Shown here: positions 45,201-56,462 of the stretch, one piece after another
Layout of the letters: the number at the start of each line of letters is the position of its first letter
Numbering within the stretch: the stretch's first letter is position 1
Assembly: GCA_002633005.1 (NCBI GenBank)
Contig: NMRA01000356.1
Location: 319,961 to 383,960, forward strand
Source of the DNA: Phoronis australis
Lineage: Eukaryota > Phoronida > Phoronidae
Direction: 5' to 3'
DNA: 64,000 nucleotides
Position numbers and translations under genes: made by a program
Notes under the pieces: generated by a model
Told to the model about the DNA's origin: nothing
Database searches by the model: none
The model's input: only the letters and a program-made list of their open reading frames with translations

Positions 45201-48200
45201 AAAAGTGATGAGACCGATGTTTCAGATATCACTACCAACAGTTGTAAGAGTATAAGAGATGCACACCTGTTGGGAGTGGTCTTGAGTCAAAGAGAAGGAA
45301 TGCCTCCAGATCTGTCTGTCCAATACTTTAACACCACAACCATCAGGATAAGCAAGAAGCTGGAAGATAAGCACAATAAAATGAACAGTTAACGCCACAA
45401 TGATGGCGTATTGAAGAACAGTTACTATCAAACTCATCAATTTATGAATGTGGTGTTTTACACGGAAGATCGAGCTACACAGTTAAAAAATTTATAAATT
45501 AGCGCCTGAAAGGTATGTACTTAATTCTTAAATTTAAGGAAGCAAATTTCACCTAATGAAGCTACAGTGTACCACCAAAATCTGTTCTGAAGTAAAGAGA
45601 CAGTCCAGGAGAGAACTGTATAAACCCCTACCTTTCCTGATTTTGGTTGCCATGACATCCTGCACAACACTTTAGATGAGCTACAACAGAAACAAAAAAA
45701 TTACTGCCAGTAATCTAAATAGTTTTGCTTATTTTCCAGCATAGAACAGCACAATATCAGCACAATATCAGCACATATAAATGTTTGAGTAAATATAGCA
45801 AAATGAGCCCAAAAGTGATGAGTTGCTTGCTTGGAGGCATCACTTATTGGTAAGCGGCAAACTAAACAAAAATAAAAAATGGCCAACTTACTAGAATAAG
45901 TGCATGAAATAAAGTGTTATGAAAGAGAAGTATACGCACTGTTACAATCTTTAACCTCAAGTGTTCATTCTAAAGTTCTATCTGGTGACGAAGACTCACC
46001 TGAAATCATTACATTTAGCAACTACATCACTCTCTGTATGAACACAGCGGCCATCTTCTATATTCCAAATTTTCAAGGTTCCATCACAACTTGAGGAAGC
46101 CTAAATGAGGAAAGGCTTGATCATATAGGAGCTTACTACACATTGAGCTAACAGTGTTGCAAGTGTTTGAGAAGCACATAGCTGGTCTTGTCGATTTAAT
46201 TCTCATTAAACCAAATTAAGAATGAGACGAAAACCTATATGCAAATATTTAATTGCTTTTGTCCTGGTTAATACTGAGGGAGCTTCCAATGGGAAACTGC
46301 AAAATTAGGGAGTGCGTGGTAAGCAGAGCATGAGTGTCTAAGAACATAACTTTAAGAAGTCGCGGTGTGAGCGTTTACCCAAGTAGTTGATTCATCATTT
46401 ACACATATGTCGACATTAGAATGTGTGCGAGCCAAAACATGACAACTCCTTCCGTACAGAGTGAGTCAAAGTGACTGTTCATTACACAAAAGTTAACTAG
46501 TTTTATATTATTACTTGGCAAGAATGTTGACACTTTAGTATGTTATTGGCAAAGTTAACAACAGAGTCAAGTTCACAACGTAATACAAATAGCTGCATTT
46601 CAAATTTTGCTTTTAAAGCTTCATTTTGCCGTGTTTAGCTAACTAAAAATCAAAATTGAATCAAACTTTTTATTCTCATAAAATCAGTTTCCTAATATTC
46701 CTTACAGTGATAGCAATCCAGTAAACGCTTCAATGTTCACTGGGGTTGACCAATCCTAAAATTTCCAATTCGAAAATGGAGCATGTACGAATTGTGACTT
46801 GAGTGGGTAACAGAAATGGAATTATATCGTGGTAAGGATTATTATATTACAAGACCAATTTTATTAGATTAAATGGCCTTAATTGATTTTCATTTTCAGC
46901 CACCTAAACAGGGTGAAATGCAGCTTGAACTTAAGTTATTCTCCTTCATGTGACAAATGGTCGAAAATGGAACAAAGGATTACTCACTACAAACTTCATG
47001 AGAGGGTCAAGATCCACACTCAGCACAGGAGCTTCGTGTCCTTGAAATGTCGTCTGCGAGAAAGTCTCAATCTCAACCAGCTTCAACAAGAAATCACTGC
47101 AAGCAAAGCAAGTATGTATTACATTTATAATGCCAAGCATGTATTACATTTATAAAACTAAACTCAAATGGGTTAATAACCAGAGAGCACTTAGATTGGG
47201 AAATTTAAAAATTAGCCTAGAGCAGGCATCTAAAAATGTATTTTTGAGAAGCCAGGATTGGGTATTTACCCAAAAAGTGTATTCACATACACATACACGT
47301 CAGGCAATATGAGCATGAACCGAATGAACCACTACACACCTCCTTCAGTAAAAAATGGGCATTTTCATGCCCTAGTGTGGCAGGATGCTATCAATACTGA
47401 CAGTGCAGTACACAAAAATAAGTGAAATGCATCCTGTTTTGGCAGCTAAACATTCACAAAGACACCAGCACGTTTAAGCAAGTCTTGATTATAAGAATTG
47501 GAGGTTGGTGCTATGTTGAACATAAGCAGACTAAAGTGGAATTGGACTCAAACCCCGACGCGTATGTTATCAAGCAATATGGTACATTTACCAGTTTTAA
47601 AAAACTGCACTTCCCCCCGACCTGTTTATCTGTTCGAATAACCAAACTAATCAAAACTAGGCCACTCATTGAAAAAAATTCACCTAGAAATTTCTGTATC
47701 ATGAAAGGAAAAAGTGCTTATGAGCAAAGAAAAAAAACCTTTCAGAAAATCAGGAGAGCTAGGAAAAAGATTTTCTCTCAATGCCAAGTATATGTTGAAA
47801 ATGATACCATAATGCCAAGCAAACAGGTTTAACTTGCATATTTCATTATAAGCAGAAAGTCGACAAGGAGGCCTGTTAAATTTGAATGTACTGATATCAA
47901 GTATTACCTTGCCCCAGCCAACAGGTGGGAACCAACATCATTGATGCACATGTGTGTGACTGGTGACGTGAACCTCGTAACAATGCCATCAAGGGCACCA
48001 CTGGGGTACAAGTGGGCCTGCACTGCGTTAGTGTCAGATGCTGTGAAGAAACGTCCATTCTGAAATACGTAAATGCAAAATCATGTGTGTATAACCTTGA
48101 GAAAATTCCAGCACTTTGTAAGGAAAACATAATCTAAGCAACAATTCCTGGTGTGTATCAGTATGTCTTAGTTGAACAGGTCCCAGAGATGGATGACTTA

Positions 48201-51200
48201 ATCGAAGAAACCAAACCAATATGGCTTTTAAAGGCTCAGCTAATATGTATCTGGGTATTAATAGACTACACACATTTTAGAATTTGGGAACCAAAATTTG
48301 AAGTTGCTAACTTGACTCAGCGCTTCATGGATCTTATCTGAAATTGGAGTAAATGACATGGCACCCTTATATCCACCTTTATATATCAAACAAATTAATG
48401 TTTCAACTAAATGAACAAATCACTCGACCTGCGGCCACTTTTGTTTTTACCTGAGAAGTCCTCCTGGTCAACTTTACATGTTAACGTAAGATTGTTAATG
48501 GACTAACAATGCATCAAGTACATTCAACACCTTTCACTTTTATAAGAGTGTGAGACCATCTGGAGGGAAGCATGTAGCAAAAGCTATTTCATGAAAATAT
48601 ATTGAATAGCAAGTAAAAACGAACAGCATGTCGCGAAAGTTCAAAAAGCAGAACAAGGTCTTTTAGTCAAAATAACACATTTCCAACACAGGCAAATTTG
48701 AACATCTAAAGCACCTTAGCAAAATGCCATAACCTTATACACATCATTTTGGTATCAAGAAACAAATCTTATCTTGGCCTCGTGACACACACAACAAATG
48801 TTACTCCATTAGCAAAGTTTACCTTAAATGCTAGTGCGCACACTTTCTGACCAATCCGATGGGATGTTGCATCATCATCATCAATGCCATTCCATATTCG
48901 AAGGTCTCCATCTGAGCCACAGGTCAGTAAAGCACTACAACAGAATGTGCAAAACATTTATCAAACTCAACGGATACTTATTGTCTGGTGAAATGATGCT
49001 CTTTCGGATAACATTTCCTGTCCTATCAACAAAAAATTTACATGCAATTTGCAAAAAATCTTGATGCATGTTGTTTTTGGTTGAAATCGGACGCAAGACT
49101 GGCTCGAAGTATTCCTTCTGAAAACTGTGATTCCTCTAATAGTTCGTACATTCTATTAGTTCGTACACGACCCTTGAAACATGGCGTTTCTCTTTAACAG
49201 TTCGTACAGTAGGAGTCTCAAGGAAAAATAGTTCATACACATATTTGTGTCAGTAAAAATAATTCGTACATGCTTTTTCGCTAGGTAAAATGGAAATTCT
49301 CATAAAAGAACTAAAATCAATAAGCTCCAATTCCGTTCGGGTAATTGGAATCCGTGATTTGCTATAATACGTTAGTATAGAGCTCAAAAAGTCATTTTTC
49401 AGATCTCCATTTTAGACCAAAGCAAATGTGGAAATGGCAATAACATTTTCCAGTGTGTCGCCAAATAGCAGATCTTTCCAAATATGGTTCTGTTGTCCTC
49501 AGATTAGTCCTTCACAATTAAATTTAAAAATTGGTGGAGTAATAGCACCTGCAGTCTTGTTAGAGCTGGCGACTGTAGTGTGCAGATGACAAGTGACCAT
49601 AGAACACTCCACTTGGATTGCAACTATTCTCACGTGGCAACAGTGCAGAAATGCGCGCGTGCAAGCTTCACGGGTTACAGAGGTTACCAATTAACCACTT
49701 CTTTGATGAAATAAATGTTTGAAAAACTAATTCAGATTTTTTGTGGTTGGGAATGTACATGTTAGAGACTCAGTGACCCAACTGAATTCTCAATATAAGG
49801 TTTAGTGCACCCATCATATCTCAAACACCTGGAGCCGCTCACTTGCCTTTGCATGAAACACTACGAAATGAAGATCAGAGGTAAGTGCACATGAGCCAGA
49901 CGTCAATCAATAGTTACTGCAAGGGCATTACTAAAAAAGTATTTGCATAATATTTTATGTAAAAATACTAATCACTTAGATTGGGAATGAGTCTAATGAA
50001 CCCATACAGTGGGGGGTCCTAGGGAAAAAATACTTTGCACAGTAGGTGGCTGAGCGAAAAACGATTCGTACACGTATCTTCGTACGCGAAAGTAGGTGTT
50101 GCTTATAATCAACTGGGACTCAGCGCTCAACATAACGCGGGCCGAGACTTTGATCTTGTATCATGTCGCAACATGTGACCTCGAATGTCCCAAGTAGGTG
50201 AGCCTAGTTTTTGGTGACAAGTAGATACCTGGCCGAAACACATTGTGTGTATCTGGCCTTTATTTGGTTATTTCCAAATCAAGTTTAACACTAACAGCGA
50301 ACAGCCCTCTTCACTGACCACGGCATAAATATGTGACAAAACGTCACAGCAATGTTTTATTCATTAACAACCAACTTTCCGACTTTGTGATGAAAAGTAT
50401 TCATTTTTTCATGCAAGATGTACTGATTAGCCTATTACAGTATCCCTGACAACATCGCACTGCAGCACTGGTCGGTCCCATTGTTTGCGAAAAACAAAAC
50501 TTGATTTGCATGTTTCATTACTTCAAGATGATACACGACATTGGTGAAAGCGGAGGTACTTTAGCCGGCATGGTTCTTGAAGTTTGGGACCATGGGAAGA
50601 ATATAAAGTAACATAGAGTTCAAGTATTATACTTTGAAGTAAATCCATCACCAGGGAAAATAATTTGTTACTTGTTGCAATACAATTCACATTGTCAAAC
50701 TACAGTCTCCGAAGCCGTCATTGCACTGATTGTTATTAACAATCTTCATCTTTAATAATTTGAATACTTGACTTTCTTCTCTAATAATTCGTACAGCCAG
50801 TTTTGTCTCCATTAATTTAGACACAAAGCTCTCAAGGGAAAAATAGATCATACACTAGTGTACAAACTATTATAGGAAACACCGTAAACATGTCTCATCA
50901 ATATACATGAAATGCACCACGTTTCTTACTACATAATTACCGTTCTTGAGTTCGCAGATTTTTTTGAAGACTGCTCCTTTATTAACTTCTCATGAAATAC
51001 CTTTCTGAAACTTGGTATGTGAATAGATCTCGTCAAAAGCTATCAGTAATGTGCCGTTTATTTCTCGATAAGACTTACTATTCTCAGTTATAACCCTTGC
51101 TAAACTATCAATCTTAAGTATATTTTGGAAGCAGTTGAATATAAATCCTTCAAGCTAGAACAAATATTCCGGCAGTCAAGATTTTTTAACAGTCTTTTCT

Positions 51201-52799
51201 TCCGTCAACAAAATTGTGAACATTTATGCTAATTTGTGCAAGCTTTTTAAAACAGTCCATCACTAAATAGGTGGCCAATCGCAAAACATGGCCACGAGCA
51301 ATTTTCAATGCCCTCTTGTGGTGCTTTGTAATTGCTAATCTCACCTGAGATTATTTTTTTACATACAGCATTTTCTTTTCATTCCTATTCTTTGTATTTG
51401 TGTATCTGTCATTATAAATGACCTTATTTTGTCACCCTCTGTCTCCTTTTCATCTCTGGTAAAGAGCTTGTGACGCATGTATTTTTATGCGCCAACATAT
51501 GTGGGCGCATTATGCCATCATCCCCGTCTGCTGTTCGTCCATCTGTCAGGCATCCGCTGCTCTATCTCCAAAACCAATTGGTGTATGTTCATGAAAATTA
51601 ACACCTTTTCCTTTCACAGATGAGATGGCATTAGTACACTTTTGGATGGATCCGACCATGGGTGTGATATGACGTCCTATCAACTGCCACACGCAGTGTT
51701 AAAAATGGCCAGTTACCGATTTTGGGACCTCTTGAAGAAAAAGGGTAACGGGAATAATTGTTCAAGTTAGAAGGAATTAAAATACATCGAAAGCCTCCTA
51801 AGGTGTTCCTCAATTCACATAAGGTATTTATAACATGACTTAAATGTTTTAGTCAGTGTGAGGCATAATTTGTCGAAAAGCTTCCGGCATATGAAAGAAA
51901 CTCGTATACCATTAGGAGCCACGGGCCAACAGAGCCTATGGCCATTGCCTACACGTCTCTAACTTAGCAAGCTAGTGTAGTAATAGCCGAGATTACCCGG
52001 CCCGGGGATCGAACCAGCGACCCCCATAAAACCGGCAAGCGTGCTAACCATTCAGCTAATAGGCAATTGCCCGTTAGCGAGTAGCTAACAGAGGCTCATA
52101 TAATTCACAGGAAGCACATCTACAACATTCCCCCCTTTCCTACGGAACGGGCACGCGACATGAAGGTGAACACCAGGATGTCTCGCATACAGGTCATCAA
52201 CGTCCCTTGGTACCTTTACCACCACAACACAGGTGAACACAAGGTCGTCTCTCATACAGGTCCTTGACTCCTGGAACCTTCCACGCGCGCTGTCCCGAGG
52301 TCCGTGGGTACTAGTTGGCAGTGCTTCATCGGTAGATCATCCGTTTGCCGACTACGCCATTTGTAGTAATAGCCGAGATTACCTGACCCGGGGATCGAAC
52401 CAGCGACCCCCATAAAACCGGCAAGCGTGCTAACCATTCAGCTAATAGGCAATTGCCCGTTAGCGAGTAGCTAACAGAGGCTCATTCACCGAAAGCACAT
52501 CTACAACACTAGACACGGTGGTCACTGTCTAGTGCAGACAGATTTTCATGGATATGTTCAAATTATGTTGACCAAATTGTTTCCACAGTCATGGTATGTG
52601 TTGATTATAATATGAATATGTTCATGTTTCCTTTGGTGTTAAATGCACATTGCCAAGATGAATTCTGCCACGACAAACTGAGCAGTCAAGTGTTCATGGT
52701 GTTTCTTCACCAAAAGCCCCATGGTGATACTTACCTTCCAACATCGTCGTAACACACTTCTGTATGTCCTTCACTATGAGCAAATCTATTATTCTGCAT
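28758..52799 (-). CDS. WDHD1: WDHD1 / AND-1 (CTF4) replisome hub, complete 24-exon gene, 1078 aa
   Basis: Links the CMG helicase to DNA polymerase alpha-primase in the nucleus. Exons in order: 52799-52735, 48934-48823, 48059-47908, 47096-46988, 46100-46000, 45680-45632, 45359-45267, 44758-44652, 44190-44052, 43702-43525, 43235-43060, 42549-42359, 41440-41359, 40360-40195, 39587-39364, 38771-38710, 38132-38018, 37554-37423, 36531-36302, 35798-35612, 34792-34679, 30814-30699, 30284-30149, 28958-28758. All junctions are GT-AG and in phase (3237 nt). Residues 1-309 form the WD40 propeller (EGHTEVCYDD, LTCGSDGDLRIW, FQGHEAPVLSVD, CDGTLKIW). 310-427 is an acidic linker, 428-751 the SepB/Mcl1-mid propeller (VWNSVGIIKQYN, WLGFSAEGTPFAVDS), about 752-828 the helical CTF4 region (EICHLMPSQHALQLAIKYAS). 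HMG box and basic tail follow. Length is close to vertebrate WDHD1 (about 1,130 aa). Recognition is by extensive similarity to the human protein. Confidence 0.95.
30845..30928. repeat. Two-copy ~42-bp tandem duplication in WDHD1 intron 21
   Basis: CTATAATACAAACAATATCA and CAGATAACACCCAACCTTG occur twice head to tail just upstream (in gene sense) of exon 22. Confidence 0.9.
31112..31452. repeat. 56-bp minisatellite, ~6 copies, WDHD1 intron 21
   Basis: The unit runs from CACTGTAACCAATAGAATTT through ATCAGCTTGCTGCAATAAGC to TGAGGATACATTGA. Copies start at about 31115, 31172, 31228, 31284, 31340 and 31397, with only a few substitutions. Confidence 0.93.
31667..33433. mobile_element. Non-autonomous TTAA-flanked TIR element inserted in the LINE
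   Basis: The left end AGGAGAATGCCACCC (31667-31681) is exactly inverted at the right end (33419-33433). TTAA flanks both sides (31663-31666, 33434-33437), the target duplication of piggyBac- and Kolobok-type elements. Removing the insert brings the two LINE halves together. Length is 1,767 bp, with no transposase frame seen. Confidence 0.8.
32295..32518 (+). mobile_element. tRNA-derived SINE, copy 1 (nested in the TTAA element)
   Basis: The head (32295-32372) folds like a tRNA: acceptor strands TGTGGCC and GGTCACA pair, and the T arm GTGGG-TTCGAGT-CCCAC is perfect, giving a B box GGTTCGAGTCC. A tRNA-unrelated body follows (AACCAGGTTTCTAGCT, AATAAAGCATAAAAAT, GGCCTGCGCACGT). A second copy on the opposite strand lies at 61986-62209. 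Confidence 0.82.
35247..35455. repeat. 35-bp minisatellite, 6 copies, WDHD1 intron 20
   Basis: The unit begins ACACTGGGATATTGTAATGA and ends CTCACACAAGAATGT. Six nearly identical tandem copies lie near exon 20. Confidence 0.93.
36708..36786. repeat. 18-bp minisatellite, ~4 copies, WDHD1 intron 18
   Basis: The unit ATAACCTTAGCCCTATAC is repeated with one or two changes between exons 18 and 19. Confidence 0.9.
37927..37980. repeat. 27-bp tandem duplication, WDHD1 intron 17
   Basis: ACTCATGGCTGACATTGAAT plus TAAAT occurs twice consecutively. Confidence 0.9.
38937..39047. repeat. 35-bp minisatellite with CACGTG core, 3 copies, WDHD1 intron 15
   Basis: TTCTAATTCCCATATAAGTG followed by GCCACACGTGGCGTG. 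Each of the first two copies contains the palindrome CCACACGTGG (an E-box CACGTG); the third is truncated there. Confidence 0.92.
40719..41211. mobile_element. MITE with CCGTATTCGCCCTAATAAGC ends, WDHD1 intron 13
   Basis: The left end TACCGTATTCGCCCTAATAA and the reverse complement of the right end TTACCGCATTCGCCCTAGTA are near-identical, followed on both sides by GCGCCC- and G-rich sequence. A TA is present at each border. About 490 bp, no coding capacity. Confidence 0.75.
41794..42045. repeat. 32-bp minisatellite, ~7 copies, WDHD1 intron 12
   Basis: The unit is CAGCAAGGGGACGTGTTGAG followed by ACCAATTTATAT. The central copies are almost perfect and the outer ones degenerate. Confidence 0.93.
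46740..46935. repeat. Dispersed repeat fragment in WDHD1 intron 4
   Basis: GGAATTATATCGTGGTAAGG and the following ATTATTAT to GCAGCTTGAACTT resemble 6325-6450. A GGTTGACCAATCCTAAAATT word at about 46744 is an inverted match to about 6245-6275. Probably two copies of one short element. Confidence 0.45.
49126..50885. mobile_element. TIR element rich in TTCGTACA-like words, WDHD1 intron 1
   Basis: The left end GTGATTCCTCTAATAGTTCG (then TACA) matches the reverse complement of the right end GTGTTTCCTATAATAGTTTG (then TACA). The words AGTTCGTACA, AATTCGTACA and GTTCATACACA recur near both ends (about 49140-49275, 50060-50100, 50785-50860), like subterminal transposase-binding repeats. The two ends also share CTCAAGG-AAAAATAG-TCATACAC. 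About 1.76 kb, no transposase frame seen. Confidence 0.65.
51440..51720. repeat. Dispersed repeat with hairpin start, related to 63440-64000
   Basis: It starts near a palindrome GCGCCAACATATGTGGGCGC (51490-51509), then GCATTATGCC, CCGCTGCTCTATCTCCAAAA and TTCATGAAAATTAA, then GGATGGATCCGACCATGGGTG. The same words in the same order occur at 63447-63640. Confidence 0.75.
51977..52510 (-). mobile_element. Dimeric tRNA-derived repeat (two ~150-bp direct copies), WDHD1 intron 1
   Basis: 51977-52127 and 52362-52510 are nearly identical (TGTAGTAATAGCCGAGATTA through CATCTACAACA). Read on the minus strand each contains TAGCTGAATGGTTAGCACGC (A-box-like) and GGTTCGATCCC (B box), so it is derived from a tRNA. 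The 234-bp spacer has its own short internal duplication (CTC/TCGCATACAGGTC words). Confidence 0.72.
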
Positions 52800-52863
52800 A
52801 CTATAAAATGTTTGACTTTTAAAAACAAGTCACGTTTTTGTTGACAATCTGATCAACAATATC

Positions 52864-52895
52864 GCGCGAAACTTCCTTCGGAATTCCGCGCCAAA
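52864..52895 (-). promoter_or_regulatory. Two E2F-type sites upstream of WDHD1
   Basis: GCGCGAAA (52864-52871) and GCGCCAAA (52888-52895) are, on the minus strand, TTTCGCGC and TTTGGCGC, both exact matches to the E2F consensus TTTSSCGC. They lie 65-97 bases upstream of the WDHD1 start codon. S-phase genes are commonly E2F-controlled, so a cell-cycle promoter is inferred. Confidence 0.7.
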
Positions 52896-52924
52896 TAAAG
52901 GGCTGTCGACAATTCTCTAATGTG

Positions 52925-52929
52925 ATTGG
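52925..52929 (-). promoter_or_regulatory. CCAAT box (NF-Y type) of WDHD1
   Basis: Plus-strand GATTGGC is GCCAATC in the sense of WDHD1, about 30 bases upstream of the distal E2F site, a common arrangement in cell-cycle promoters. Confidence 0.5.
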
Positions 52930-53739
52930 CTTACGTCCCAGGCAATTTATCAGCAGTCTCTCATTTCCACACCAGTTCAAAAGACCGTTCGGTAACGCTA
53001 GGATCTCGCTAAGAAGGGGGGGGGGGGGGNTTCTCCGCAGCGGCTTTTACCCATTGCTGTATAGTGGTAAAATTAGTGGCAGGCCTCGTACAAGGCGCCC
53101 AAAGCCCACCGTATGACCTTGAGCATTGAACGTAATTTACAGTGCGTAGGCGCTACGTTCAAATGATACACTTTGTGATGACCGCATATTGTCCGGCGGA
53201 GCGATAAACTGTGGTAAACATCTCTGCCAGTACATCAGTAATGCATTAACCAATAATTTCAATCGTTCAGAACTAACAACACCACTGCGGTTTTCAGCTG
53301 GAAAAAACAACCAAGTAAGGTTTCGATTTTTAAAAATCGATGAACTAATAAGCTAAAAATTATAAACATTGGGTACGATTTTAAACGACCATGCGTACGT
53401 ATTGATATACTCGCGGGTGGATTTACAAACGCTGATCAGGGTTAACTTGCAATATGGATTATTCTTTTGATATTCTCGTTTAACCAGATTTTTGACTAGG
53501 GAACAGTTATATTTAACTTGTACCCACTCTTCATTTTTCATAGCCCTTCATCCAAAAGCGGAATATTTTATAATGCAATATTATTCCTATGGTCCTAACT
53601 TTGGACACTTTTATAGGGCCCTACACGTTTAATTAGGTCGAGCAGAAGACGTCAACCTCATTCAAACTCAAGTCAATTTAGTGGCGTTGCCGAATCCTGT
53701 ATAGTTAAAGCAACGAATGAGGAGCGGTGAGGTGTCTGG

Positions 53740-54525
53740 CTCATCGCAGAATTTAGAAAAGTAGTCGGGTTGATTCCACTCAGTTGTGGTGCACAAGGCG
53801 TGCTTAAGCTACACGACCATATTTATGTGGTTATCAATCAACAAATTGCAGTTAAATGTCACCAAAATTAAATACATAGTAGCCTACTTCCCTCAAAAAA
53901 TCCACAAATAATAGAGGTTACTATAAACAGTCAAAACCTAGCTTCGTTAAAACATTTCACTTTTTGGCAATAACGTTCGACGACTCTTTAACTTGGTCAG
54001 AACATATTAACTTGAATCTGGCGTGAACAAGACTTGTACAAACCTGTAACTGTACTCAATTAACTCAATAACTGTCAGCTTTTATTTGCACTGACCACGA
54101 TTTATTATTCATGGATCCACTGTCATTCATTTTTGGCATCGTAATATGAAGATTTAATGTAGCTGATAACAATTGCTTCAAAAACGAGCTTTAAAAATAA
54201 TCACCAACTCACGCTACTTTACCCATACAATTCCAATGTGTAAATTATTAAAAATAGCTCTGCTTGAAGACACAACATATCCTGCTTGAAAATGTGTTGG
54301 TCGCGCCTTTTGCACACGATCAAAGATTTTGTCCATTGAGAATATACTGAGTTGGTTGTCCACGGCACGGGATGCATCATTGACACAAGTCCGGGATTTC
54401 AAAACTTGCAATATCGGATGGTTAAAACAACTAAAATGAAACTTCGAGAGAATCCAGCACTGCCCGACTCTACAACACTTGTTGTGCGGGTTGACCAAGG
54501 CACAAAACGCAATTAGCAATCAGGC
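53740..54525 (+). mobile_element. Degenerate LINE reverse-transcriptase fragment
   Basis: Pieces in different frames read LQLNVTKIKYIVAYF, then HFLAITFDDSLTWSEHINL (the conserved FLGV.D..L.W..HI motif), then CKLLKIALLEDTTYP. Many stops and frameshifts. It is related in type to the LINE remnant in WDHD1 intron 21. Confidence 0.6.
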
Positions 54526-55498
54526 TTTACAATGATTGAGATGTTAATTATGTTGATTTAATTTTGTTCTTGTTTTTAAGGGGAAGCGTATTTTCCTACT
54601 ATGCACTGAAAGAGGTTGTCCCGAAATCCCTAGTATCAATCACTGGGATTGCAAATGAGGAGCTATATACAAAAGGTCAAAAGACACAAAACTAACCACA
54701 TGTGGAGAATTTCTCGCTTATACTTGTCACCGCTCAGATTCCCTTAGCACCAGACAATTTTTATGATGCATATTCAGCTATCCCTTTGTATTGATGTAGA
54801 TCTGAGCTAACGAAATGGAAAGGTAATAGCTAGCACTGTCTCAACAATGAAGGTTGTTATTACACCCAAATTGTTTTTCTCTGGCATTTGCACAGAGATA
54901 TAACCTGCAACTGTGGAGAGTAATTTTAATTTGGTACATTTTAAATATTACAAAATGACTAAAAAGTTAATTTGATGTGTTTATCTTGACCGAGGACCAC
55001 TCCCAAAAAATCGATATGTTTCATACCGGTTTTAATACTCCTGTCTACCTGTTTTTACCGGGAACGGGTTGATACCTTTTTATTTTATTTTTAAACTTGA
55101 AGTACCAAAACAATGATAGATTTTGATCGTAATCGAAGTACAGACGTATTTTCCTGGTGGCTCTGTCATCAATAAAATGAGTAGAAAAATGTCAGAACAC
55201 TTTTCTCCAGAGAAAAAGGTTTCCTCACAGAACTGATTACAGAAAAAAATTGATGTCGCAGATGGAGAGCAAAAAAGTGACGCCAAAACAAGTCAACGGA
55301 AGCAACAGGCTTGGAGGGACAGTGGGTCCAGACTAGCTAAACAGTTCCCGCAACCAGAAAAACGCAACCATAAACATTGAGTTAAAGGACTTTTGGAAAA
55401 TAAGTGTAACGAGGGAAGTGGTGTGGTCGTCCGAGGAGATGAGATAGTTTTGTAAAGGTATTCTTGAGAGCTAATAATGGAGAAGATAACTAACACAA
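54526..55498. other. Intergenic, no gene seen
   Basis: AT-rich sequence without recognisable exon, repeat family or RNA gene. Confidence 0.4.
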
Positions 55499-56462
55499 CA
55501 GTGGCGGATCTAGGATGTCACAAGGGGGGGGGGGCCCAACATTATGTCNAGCACCGAATGGGGGGAGGTCGGGAGGGGGGTTTGCCCTCCCGCCCAGGAA
55601 ATTTTTCTGTTTTTACCTCTAAAAATCAAGCATTTTCCTTGATTCCTGAAATATTATCCAAGAAAAAAAGGCAAAAAAAAACAAAGAAACCGAGAACGTG
55701 TCAAATAGGAAAATCTGGATTTACCAAAGACTCGAACTCACGACCTAGCGGACAGAGCGGGCATGCGTTACCACTACACCACCACGACTTAACTACTATT
55801 CTGATACTAAAATACCTACTTGTTTATGGTCCACAGCGTTTGCGCGCGAAACCTAATTCTTTTTGTAATGCGTATTACACGTTTATATTTTGTGCCATCA
55901 ATTCTTAACAAATTTGTCGTATTTGAAATACTCTTCAAATGCCCAAAAGACCAAATCCATTTTTCGTGTTGGCAATAATGACGGGATTGCTTTGGAAATC
56001 GTCTTATGATAAGATTTGACAAAGAGAGTATTGCGCGATTCTGAGTGATTCACTGAGGCTTCGATTAAAATTCACAACTTGCCAGCAGCTTCTGTTTTTT
56101 CATCGTCACTCAGATTCCATTTTCTTTAAAAAAATGAAGTAAATTTTCTTCATTGCACAGTGGAGCAGACGACGGAAACGGAGTCGTAGTGCGCAGCGCC
56201 ACTGCCGGTCGCCTGGAATATCGCGGGAGAGCCTATACTTAGCCATAGCTCCGTTACGGATGCGCCGTGTTCCGAATTTGACCCCTGAAATTGGATTTGA
56301 GCACCCCCCAACACTAAAACTGCACACATTTAAATCTTTTTTCATCCGTATAATTTTAATTACCGGGGTTAATTAATAAAATCACCATTTCCCTACGCTC
56401 TTACTGTTTTATTTTTTGCGGTGGCAGCCAAGGGGGGGGGGGCCCCCCTAAATCCGCCTATG
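55499..56462. mobile_element. CAGTGGCGGAT-type TIR element, second copy (~1 kb)
   Basis: It starts CAGTGGCGGATCTAGG, then a G-run and GGGGGAGGTCGGGAGGGG; it ends with a G-run, CCCCCCTAAATCCGCCTATG. The end inverts to CATAGGCGGATTTAGG. The left interior matches the element at 22777-25536. The interior holds a tRNA-like sequence on the minus strand (55789-55716) with GGTGTAGTGGTAACGC and GAGTTCGAGTC, so a SINE may be nested or part of it. Confidence 0.6.
55716..55789 (-). repeat. tRNA-like sequence (degenerate, SINE-type)
   Basis: On the minus strand the A-box-like GTGTAGTGGTAACGCA and B box GAGTTCGAGTC have tRNA spacing, but the acceptor strands do not pair and the T stem is imperfect. It is tRNA-derived, not a working tRNA gene. 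Confidence 0.6.
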
